This document shows positions 52,897-61,900 of a DNA stretch of 64,000 nucleotides, piece by piece. Made by a program: the position numbers and the translations under genes. The stretch is taken from positions 152,410 through 216,409 of the forward strand of contig CALFER010000102.1 of the NCBI GenBank assembly GCA_937951895.1, written 5' to 3'. Every line of letters starts with the position of its first letter. The stretch's first letter is position 1. A model generated the notes under the pieces. It searched no databases. It was not told the DNA's origin and saw only the letters and a program-made list of their open reading frames with translations. Source of the DNA: an uncultured bacterium. Lineage in GTDB: Bacteria; CSSED10-310; CALFER01.

Positions 52897-55122
52897 TTAT
52901 TCGTATCCGAACTCGAACGAGTCGAAACTCCCATAGATCGTCATGGTTGCGGGATCCAGCAAAGCAGCCCAGAACTTGAGTCCTGAAGCACTCCCCGCAC
53001 CCGAAGGCCAAGTGAATTCGAGGATCGTATCCGATTCGAGATATCCGGGGGTCAGATTGAGGTCGACGTAGTCGAGATCCTGCGTCCAACCCGGCCAGAA
53101 GAAGTAGTTGTTACTGTAGATATCGAGAATGATGAATTCCTGGACCGAGATTGAACCCGAAGGATTGGATATCGTCACATCCATCTTGAAATTGTCACCG
53201 GCGTGGAAGACGTCATGAGACATGGTGATGGCGATGAATGCGTTGTCCGGGGTCGGTGTCGCGGTTGCAGCGGGTTGAGTGCCGGTTGGAGTTGGCGTTG
53301 AGGTCGGACCGGTTGAGGTGGGTGTGGCTGTCGGTACTTGTGTGGTGGGCGTGGGTGTTGGCGTGTGACTCGGTCCACTGGTCGGAGACGGTGCCGAGAA
53401 GGGAATCTCGAAGAAGGTCAGGATATCCTGCATCAGTTCGCTCTTCGTTCCGCTTCCCTGTTCGATCAAGCCCCCGAATTTTGTGCTGCTCCCGATGGTT
53501 TTGTAAGTGTTCCCATCGTAACCGACGCAGGTGTAATAACTGTTGTTGCCGTCGACAAAGAGATTGACTGCGCCTGTGCCCGCGGCGATCTGATCGATGT
53601 AGTTGTTATAGGTTGCGCTTGTCTGGTAACCGAATGCCATCCCTTCGGTGAAGGTGCCGGCGATTCCGTTGAGCGGTCCGGCATTATTCGATCCGTCCGA
53701 AACGCCATTGATATGGAAGTAAGGATGGACGACAGTCGGATTGTCGTATGCCCACGTTTCGCCGCCTTCCATATACAAACGGCCGCCGCCATCGAGGAAA
53801 TCCTTCAATGCAGTGCCTTCAGCGCCGCTCAGTGCATGCGCTCCACCGCTGTATACTCCCAGACAGACGAAAAGACTGCGATAATTCGCGAGTGTCTGCG
53901 GCATGCTGGTGAGATAGGCCGGACTTCCCAGGAGGGGGATCAGTGAATCTCGTATTACTGTGCCGGAATTATGCGTGGAATCCAGATCGATAACCGCAGC
54001 GGCGATGGGTTCGATGATCTGAATCCGATGATACCCGGAGGCAGGGTGATACGAGGTGTTCTGCGCGACAGACGAATCGACTGCGATGATCCGATAGTCG
54101 ACTGTATCTCCGGCCTGGACGGTTCCACCGAACGAAGCTGTAAAACTGCTCCCATCCTGATCCATCGGAACAGTAACAGCCGATCCGCCGCTGATGATGT
54201 ATTCGAGTGTGACGGAGTCGATCCCGATGTTATCGGTCACGACGGCAGTGACATCGACAGGCCATGCCGGTTCACCGACTTCCGTGTAGGGTGTATGAGT
54301 GATGGAGGGTGCAACCGAGTCGATGATGACATTGAAGCTGTAAACGGTGGTTGGGGCGTTGAATGGTTTGAGGCGGTTGCATCCGGCCTGATTGCGGATA
54401 TCGAAGTAATAGGAAATGGTTGTGCCCTGCGGCTGAGCCGGGACGCTCGCGGTGTATGTCTGCCACCTTGTGGGAGACATTGTCACCGATTCATAACTGC
54501 CTGTTCCTGACCGCCAGTAGAGCATCGGGTAGCCGGTCGTGAATGGAGAATTGACGATGAAGGGGATCTCGATGGGGATCGGATCCGTGGTGTTTTCCGT
54601 ATCCAGGCGAGGAACGAACTGATCTGCACCCACATCGGACAATTCCGAATTGACGATCTGCATGATGGTGGATTCTTCAAACCCGTAATTCGTGTAACGA
54701 ACGACCCGATTGCAGTCCAGCACGGCATTGTGCGGGACGTAGCCCATCGAGAACGGGTTGAATGCCACGCGTGAAGGATCGGCCAGAACCGGATGAGTGA
54801 TGCCGTGAGTCGCCACCCAGGCAGCGGCCTTCGTCTGATTCATCCCCGCTCCGATACCGATTATGATGACTCCGCGATCCTGATACTCTTCCCAAATTTC
54901 CTGTAACTGAGGAGCCTCCTCATTACATCCCCCTCAGGTGTCCTGCCAGAAATTGAGAATCACGACGGATCCAGCAAAATCCGTTAGCGAGACGGGATTC
55001 CCCAAATGATCGTTCAGTGTCCAGTTGGTAACCGTGTCACCAACCTGATAGGCCGCCAACCCTGAGCCGCCCAATGCCAGCAATCCCAACATGACCAAGG
55101 ACAACTTCTTGAGATTCACCAT
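52897..55122 (-). CDS. Secreted TlpA/ResA-like selenoprotein fused to large C-terminal domains (in-frame UGA = Sec63)
   Basis: One frame of 741 codons if the TGA at 54934-54936 is read as selenocysteine. Signal peptide (LSLVMLGLLALGGSGLA). Residues about 25-165: TlpA/ResA thioredoxin fold, with GSVVILNFWQDT before Sec63 and GGCNEEAPQLQ after, so the redox motif is Sec63-Gly-Gly-Cys66 at the place of the usual WCxxC. The later GYVPHNAVLD gives the cis-Pro loop. About 180-350: Ig-like or carbohydrate-binding-like beta regions. About 355-560: a ThuA/amidotransferase-like Rossmann region. About 574-627: Thr/Pro linker. The last about 110 residues are the beta domain shared with the CapA-type and C25 proteins. 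A SECIS-like hairpin directly follows the UGA. A conventional caller would split this gene in two. Divergent from the TonB-type receptor gene. Confidence 0.85.
53240..53400 (-). repeat. Thr/Pro-rich linker in the selenoprotein
   Basis: About 53 codons rich in Thr, Pro, Ser and Ala, directly before the shared C-terminal beta domain. Confidence 0.85.
54902..54936 (-). promoter_or_regulatory. UGA-Sec codon and bacterial SECIS hairpin
   Basis: After the UGA come 6 nt, then TGTAA-TGAGGA, loop GGC, TCCTCA, a bulged G and TTACA: a 6+5 bp stem with one bulge. The loop has G in its first two positions and lies 17 nt after the UGA. Known bacterial SECIS elements sit immediately downstream of UGA, with a small G-containing apical loop at about this distance, bound by SelB. 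Confidence 0.8.
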
Positions 55123-55158
55123 GGTTCTCCTCCTCTCGGTGAAAAAAGTCCCGAATCA

Positions 55159-55170
55159 ATATTGCAATAT
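55159..55170. promoter_or_regulatory. 12-bp palindrome between divergent selenoprotein and TonB-receptor genes
   Basis: ATATTGCAATAT, a perfect palindrome in the 74-bp gap between the two divergent start codons. It could be a shared operator; no regulator is identified. Confidence 0.35.
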
Positions 55171-55196
55171 CCGAACCAATTCTTCACGATGGAACC

Positions 55197-57518
55197 ATGC
55201 GACTCTTCACAGCAGCTATCGCTATCTCGCTCTTCTGCTGGGTCCCGAACACGCCGAACACCTCCGCCGCGCAGATCAGCGGAGAAGTCATCGACGCATA
55301 TACCGGCGCACCGATTCAGAACGCAGAGGTGACCTTGAAGCCGGGCGATCATCACGTGATGACAGATATCAGGGGATCGTTCACGATCTATCGAATTGAA
55401 CCGCAGGAATACCGTTTGATGGTCAACGCGGAAGGATACAGTGGAGCATCCATCGATCGATTCGTCGTGAAGCCCAGGGATCCGAGTTTCCGATTTTTTA
55501 AAATTCCGCTTACTCCGCTGGCATACGATGTCGAGATCACTGTATCGGCGAAACCGATCGAGATCCGATTCAAGGATGTCATGGCAACCGAGATCCCGGC
55601 GGAGTTATTTAAAGATGCCCCCGGTGCCATGGAAGATCCTGCAAAAAAAGTTCAGACGTTGCCGGGTGTTGTTGGAGAGAGTGATTTTTTATCGATTCTG
55701 TATGTCCGGGGAGGCAGTTCCGATGAGACGATGCTGTTCCTCGATCGGGGATATCTCCTGAACCCCTATCATCTGGGGGGCGCTTTTTCGGTCTATTTCG
55801 AGGAACTGGTGGATACGGTTGAGTTTTACACGGGAGGGTTCCCGTCGCGATATGGGAATGCCCTTTCCGGCATCCTGGATGTGACCTATCGCTCGGGTGA
55901 TCGCCAAACCCATCATGGCTGGGCGGATATCAGCCCGATCAGTGCCAAGTTTGTACTGGAAGGTCCCATCACGAAAGGCACATCGAGTTATCTCATCGGC
56001 GCTCGAAGATCATACTGGGATTTTGCGGCCGATCTGTTCAATCTGGATGATGACATCGCCGCACCATATTTTGGAGACATCATCGGGAAATATACCTTTT
56101 TCGGCTCGACGAGACATGTTTCATTCGAGAGTCTGTATGGCCAGGATGGTCTGCAGCGATTCGACCTGAAGGAATCGGCGGAAAATCCGAAGGCCGATCC
56201 CGGGTCGTTTTACTTCCTCAATAAGAGCCGTTTGTTCAATCTGACCTGGAGAGAATGGATCAACCCGAATCTCAGTTTCATCGGGACTCTGGCTTACAGT
56301 CATTCATCCACACGCGCCGATCTGACGGGAACAGAACCGTTGAATGCGGATGCGGATATCGACTTCGAGATGGCGGATATTGAAGTCGATCATGCGACTG
56401 AATCGTTCATCTTTGCAGGAGGCATACAGGCGGGGTGGGCGACAATCTCGATCGATTCCTTCCTGACCGATTACCGTTCCCAGATCGACGGCAGCCGTCA
56501 AACCGGCAACGAGAATACGGATAAGACCGACATTGTTTTCGATACACCGTTTCAGTTTCAGTCAGTCTGGGTACAGTCCGAATGGTCACCGGAGGTCGAG
56601 CGAGTCTTTCAGATAACCGCCGGTGCGCGAGCGGATCGATGGGATCCGACAGGAGAGATCACGGTTGCACCCCGGTGTCAGTTTCTGGCCGGGTTGACCC
56701 CGCACATCCGAATGCGCGGAGCCTGGGGGGTGTTTTACCAGTTCCCCTACAACGTGATTCAGACCGCGCCCGGTTTCGGGAACCCGGACCTGAGATCTCA
56801 GCGCGCACTGCATTCGATTCTGGGGCTCGAAGGCGATGTCAGTCAATTCGTGAAAGTCAGAATCGAGGGATACTACAAATCGTACGACCGATCCATCGTC
56901 AATTATGATTCGGCGGAATCCGCACTGGCGGCTGCATCGGAGGGGCGTGCATTTGTCAACGAGGGATCCGGATTTGCGTATGGCGGTGAATTGTTCTGTC
57001 AGGTGTTTCCATGGAAAATGCTGGATGGCTGGTTCACCTACGGGTATGGTCTGACCCGGGTGTTCAATCCGCTTCATGAGATCAACCCGAAATGGTATTA
57101 TCCGCTGCAGGACCAGAAGCACACCGCCCATCTCGTCACGAATCTCCGGTTGCTGAAGCACTGGACCCTGTCGACTCGGTTCACATATTCATCCGGACGC
57201 CCGGAGACCGCGGTGCAGGACTGGGATCTGCAGTTGGATCGGGACCCTCCCCACTACATGATCTGGGTTGCTGAATATGGATCTCTCAATGCTCGTCGTC
57301 TGGAACCTTACTTCAGGATGGATTTCCGGATTCAATATGCGAAGCGTTTATCACATGGCGATCTTGCCCTGAGCCTCGACGTGCTCAATGCGACAAATCG
57401 AAAAAACCTGTATGTGTATAGCTACAATTCGGGAAATCCTCCGATCGAGAAACCGACAAAGGAACGCGTCAACAACCTGCCGATCCTGCCGGTTTTCAGC
57501 ATTTCCTACCGATTCTGA
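55197..57518 (+). CDS. TonB-dependent-receptor-type outer-membrane protein with CarboxypepD_reg domain
   Basis: 773 residues. Signal peptide, then a CarboxypepD_reg/CNA-B-like domain (GEVIDAYTGAPIQNAEVTLKP, residues about 27-105). A plug follows (KVQTLPGV, ILYVRGGSSDETMLFLD, GFPSRYGNALSGILDV), then a beta-barrel ending FSISYRF with a C-terminal Phe as needed for BAM insertion. The ligand is unknown. Divergent from the secreted selenoprotein across 74 bp; a functional link is possible but unproven. Confidence 0.88.
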   Translation: MRLFTAAIAISLFCWVPNTPNTSAAQISGEVIDAYTGAPIQNAEVTLKPGDHHVMTDIRGSFTIYRIEPQEYRLMVNAEGYSGASIDRFVVKPRDPSFRFFKIPLTPLAYDVEITVSAKPIEIRFKDVMATEIPAELFKDAPGAMEDPAKKVQTLPGVVGESDFLSILYVRGGSSDETMLFLDRGYLLNPYHLGGAFSVYFEELVDTVEFYTGGFPSRYGNALSGILDVTYRSGDRQTHHGWADISPISAKFVLEGPITKGTSSYLIGARRSYWDFAADLFNLDDDIAAPYFGDIIGKYTFFGSTRHVSFESLYGQDGLQRFDLKESAENPKADPGSFYFLNKSRLFNLTWREWINPNLSFIGTLAYSHSSTRADLTGTEPLNADADIDFEMADIEVDHATESFIFAGGIQAGWATISIDSFLTDYRSQIDGSRQTGNENTDKTDIVFDTPFQFQSVWVQSEWSPEVERVFQITAGARADRWDPTGEITVAPRCQFLAGLTPHIRMRGAWGVFYQFPYNVIQTAPGFGNPDLRSQRALHSILGLEGDVSQFVKVRIEGYYKSYDRSIVNYDSAESALAAASEGRAFVNEGSGFAYGGELFCQVFPWKMLDGWFTYGYGLTRVFNPLHEINPKWYYPLQDQKHTAHLVTNLRLLKHWTLSTRFTYSSGRPETAVQDWDLQLDRDPPHYMIWVAEYGSLNARRLEPYFRMDFRIQYAKRLSHGDLALSLDVLNATNRKNLYVYSYNSGNPPIEKPTKERVNNLPILPVFSISYRF

Positions 57519-58655
57519 TCAGCGTTCGGCATCGTTCCAGATCTCGAGAAATCGTCCGCAGAACTCGCCGTTCTCCATCAGAATCTCATGATCAGCCAGG
57601 ATCCTTCCGTCACTGCGCAGATCGTGGAGGATATCCCAATGGATGGCGGAGCGGTTCTTTCCCAGGGTTTCGCGATACGCGTCTCCGAGCGCCAGATGGA
57701 TGGTTCCTCCCATTTTTTCATCGAACAGGAGGTTTTGTGTGAACCGGCGAACGCCCCAATTCGTTCCGATTCCGAGTTCGCCGATCCGGCGGGCTCCCGG
57801 ATCCGTATCGAGCATCTGGATCAGGAATCGCTCGTTTGTCTCAGCTGATGCTCGGACAACTTTCCCTTTTTTGAATTCCAGATGGATTCCGGAAACAACC
57901 TGACCCATGTAGTAACCGGGAAATGAAAAGCGGATGAACCCGTTGACTTCGTTCTCGATCGGCCCGGTGTAAATCTCACCGTCCGGCATATTCACCTTTC
58001 CCGAACTTTCACAGATTCTTCGTCCTCCGACTCCCAGAGTCAGATCCGACGCATTCGATTCGATCCGGAATGATTTGACGTGCTGCAGGGCTTCTGTCAT
58101 TTTCTGCTGACGGTTGCGCAGTCGCTTCCAGTGATCCAGTGCGTTCTCATGATTCAGAAATCCTGCGCTGAATATGAACTCCGCGAAATCCTCCCTGGAC
58201 ATCCCGGCGTCCTGCGCGTATGCATCGGTCGGATAGGATGTAATATTCCAGCGAACATGTTCCTTGCGGATTCTCGAAAGTGCTTTTCGAGCGAGCCGGA
58301 CTTTCGAGATCTTGGCGGGTTCAACTCCCGCAAGCGCTTTCGTGTTGGTTTCCGCAGCGACGTGCAGCGACACATCCGTATGGCTGGCTTCAAACAGTGC
58401 GGTGCGATGCACGTGGGTGAGTTGATCGGTGTTCGCATACCGGTAAAAGAGTTCAGCGGCTTCCGGCAGAACCGGTTTTAAAACCGGATATGCTCCGAGC
58501 ATCAGGCAGTGTCGATACAAAGCCAGCATCAATGGAGATCCCTCGATCTCTCCCGTAATCTCGACACGCTCTCCCGGTTTGATTTCGGTGCAGAATTCTG
58601 TGATGACCTGTGCCCAGCGCGCGAGCCTGGGGTCACCTGAAAGTCCGGTTGTCAT
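57519..58655 (-). CDS. M29-family (thermophilic-type) aminopeptidase
   Basis: 378 residues. The metal ligands fall in NMPDGEIYT, RRIGELGIGTN, FDEKMGGTIHLALG and SAIHWDIL, as in AmpS/aminopeptidase T. Cytoplasmic, cobalt- or zinc-dependent, broad-specificity N-terminal peptidase. Its stop codon abuts the stop of the convergent TonB-type receptor gene without a gap. Confidence 0.92.
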   Translation of the reverse strand: MTTGLSGDPRLARWAQVITEFCTEIKPGERVEITGEIEGSPLMLALYRHCLMLGAYPVLKPVLPEAAELFYRYANTDQLTHVHRTALFEASHTDVSLHVAAETNTKALAGVEPAKISKVRLARKALSRIRKEHVRWNITSYPTDAYAQDAGMSREDFAEFIFSAGFLNHENALDHWKRLRNRQQKMTEALQHVKSFRIESNASDLTLGVGGRRICESSGKVNMPDGEIYTGPIENEVNGFIRFSFPGYYMGQVVSGIHLEFKKGKVVRASAETNERFLIQMLDTDPGARRIGELGIGTNWGVRRFTQNLLFDEKMGGTIHLALGDAYRETLGKNRSAIHWDILHDLRSDGRILADHEILMENGEFCGRFLEIWNDAER

Positions 58656-58942
58656 TCAAATTTTCCTCCGACTTTGTGTGGTTTTGGTATACGATATCCG
58701 GCGGGGCAATCCGAGCAGCCACCGATTGGAACAGTATGAATTCGAAACGGGCATGTCAAGACAGAGATCGGGGCTGAATCAGGATCGACAGGATTGATGA
58801 ACGCAGAAGCTGGAACGATGGAATTGATTTTGCATATTTCATATATTCCCTGATGACGTCAAAATTCAACAGGGAAAAAAACGGTGAGACGTTGTCTGCC
58901 AGAAGATGGCATGTGTGTGCTAACCTGATAAGGAGGAAACGT
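58656..58942. other. Divergent intergenic region M29 peptidase / C25 protease
   Basis: About 287 bases without a supportable gene. AT-rich sequence near 58825-58850 and TATACG near 58690 may include -10 elements for the two divergent genes, but no complete promoter is convincing. Confidence 0.4.
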
Positions 58943-61900
58943 ATGCGAGGTTCAGTGAGGAAAGCGATGCTCTTGCTGCTGTTCCCGATGATCATTTCGA
59001 TCAGCGGCGCCGGTGCGGCCGGCTGGCTGGGTTTCAGCAGCAACGGTCGATCCGATTCACAGTTCCAGGTTCGGGAAGACACCTGGGACCACATTCGAAT
59101 CGACGTGTCCATTCCCGGTGTCGAAAGCCGGGAAATTGCGACCAAAGGAGGGATGTTCTCCCAACTACAACTCGATGACGACGCATTCAAGGGTGCTATC
59201 GGTGATCCGCGGATTCCGGTTCTCCGGAAGATCGTCGAGATCCCATACGGCGCTGAAGTGACACTGGGCGTTGAGACTTCCACTCCCGAGATCCTCGGCC
59301 TTGCCGAAGCGGGTCTGGCTTATCCGCTCATCCCCGTTCAGGCACCGGTCCCGAAACTCCCGGGAGCTCTCGAAGCCGCGCCGTTCCAGATCAATGCCGA
59401 TACTTACAGCCAGAACTCATTCATCGGCACTGAACGCGTCCGCATCCAGGAAATCGATACTATGCGCGGCCACCGGCTACTCGTCCTGGAAATTTCTCCC
59501 ATTGCTTACAATCCATCGGCCAATGCGATCCAGTACGTTTCTCAAATCAATATCGACCTCGGGCTCAGGAACGCCGATCAGAATCGGACACTTGAGATGG
59601 CCCGGAGATATGCCGATCGGACGTTCGATCAGATCTTCAACCGAATCGTCCTGAACCATAATTCCGACCGTAACTTCCCATTCCCGCCTGCTGCCCCCAT
59701 TTCCTACCTGATCATCTCCGCTACCGACTTCCAGACCGCTCTTACCCCATTCATCGAATGGAAGGAAAACTCCGGATATGATGTCACCGTCGAGACTGCA
59801 CCGACCGGGGCAACGACGACGGTCATCAAGAATATCATCCTCAATGCCTACCAGAACTGGGAAAATCCGCCGGCATACGTGCTGCTCGCCGGCGATACCA
59901 ACACGATTCCGTGCTACACCGGAGAAGCATCCGGATCCGCGGATGACAATGCGTACACGGAACTTGAAGGAACCGGTTACTGGACACCCGATATCATGAT
60001 CGGACGGTTCCCGATCCGCAGTGTTACGGACCTCGAGAACATTCTTGCGAAGGTGTTCCAGTTCGAGCAGATGACCATGCCGAGCAAAGACTATTTCAAG
60101 GATTCAGTCTGGCTGGCGTCTTCCGACCATTCATCGATGATCGAAGCGACACATCATTGGTGTTTCGATTATCATGTAGAACCCATAGATCCGTCATCCA
60201 ATACCGCTCACGATGTGTTTGAACGTCTCGGCGGTGATACAGCCGACTTCGCTCAGAATGTGAACGAGGGTCGGGGTATCGTGACCTATTCCGGTCACGG
60301 TTACGGAGACGGAAGCGGGACTGCCAGTGTGCATTTCGTGCATGAAAATGTGAATCAGTTGACGAACGTCGACAAGTACGGCCATGTGAATGTGTTCGCA
60401 TGCGGCACGAACCTGCACGATCAGACGATCTCGTTCGGCGAGCGCTGGTTGCTGCAGCCCAACAAGGGTTCCGTGTCGTACTGGGGCACGTCCGAAAGTT
60501 CGTACTGGGATGAAGATGATGCAGAACAGCGGGAAGTCTACCGTTGCCAACATGAAGACCTGATTCACACACTCTCCGCGATGTATTTCACCGGGTTGAT
60601 TGCGGTCTATACATCGGGTGGTGATAGCGATTATTACTTCGATATCTACAATCTGATGGGTGATCCATCGTCGGATTACGTCACGCGGATTCCGCAATCG
60701 ATCACGATCAACAGTGCCGATGCGACGACTCCGAACGAGCAGGATTTCGCTGTGAATGTCCAGGTCGGAGGTTCCGGGAGCGAAGGGGCTCTCGTTGCGA
60801 TCCGGATGAACGGCCAGCTTCTTGGTGCGGCCTACACCGACGGCAACGGCGATGCGAACGTTCACATCGTTCCGCCGGAACCGGGTTTCGGTACGATCCT
60901 GGTCTCCGGACATAACCTGATACCGGAGGAAAAACCTCTGATGATCATGGCAGCCGGATGCGGCGCCGTGGCTCTTGACAGAACGATGTACAACTGCGAC
61001 CAGACCATTCTGATGCGGCTCTGGGACAGCGATCTGAATACCAATCCCGGGACGATCAACAATGCGCTGGTCGATATTGCTTCGGATTCAGAATCGACAC
61101 CCGAATCCGTGATTCTTCTTGAGACCGGGCCGGATACCGGCGAGTTTACCGGTACGATTCAAACTTCCGGATCCTCGTCAGCGATCGGATTTCTGCTGCT
61201 CGCCCACGGGGATGCGATCACACTGCATTATCACGATGCGGCTTGCGAAGGCAGCCCGGCGGATGTGTATGATATGGCGTCCGCGGATTGCCAGGGTCCG
61301 ATCATCTCCGGGTTGACAGTCTCGGATCTCGGTGTCGACACCGTAACAGTATCCTGGACCACAGACGAAGCTTCGAACACTGTTCTGACCTGGGGTATCA
61401 GCACACCGCCGGGTACCGTTACCACGGTTCCTGCCATGGTCACGGACCATTCCATCACGCTCGATGAGCTTCAGACCTGCACCGAGTACTTCTTCAAGGT
61501 CGAGAGCGTCGATGCAGGCGGAAACGTGGCGGTGGACGACAACGGAGGTACTTACTACTCATTCACGACGCTTCAGCTCATGCAGATGCTCAGTGCCAAC
61601 ATGGATGTCAATCCGGGATGGACATTCCAGGGGCAGTGGGCCTGGGGACAACCGACCGGTTCGAGCGGAGATCCGATGGGTGGTTACACCGGGAACAACG
61701 TGGTCGGTTACAACCTCAGCGGCAGTTACGGCAACAGCATGACTCCAACATATGCCACGACGCCGCCGTTCGATTGTTCGGGCGCGTCACAGGCGTATCT
61801 CTCTTTCTGGAAGTGGCTTGGTGTCGAGAGTGCCTCGTACGATCATGCAACGGTCGAAATCTCGACCAATGGCTCGACCTGGGCAGTCGTCTGGGAACAT

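Noticed and set aside
54843..54936. Nonsense mutation or two separate genes instead of a selenocysteine codon
   Set aside because: The frame is kept, the UGA replaces the catalytic Cys, the downstream segment begins mid-domain without a start signal, and a SECIS-like hairpin follows. Kept as an alternative only.
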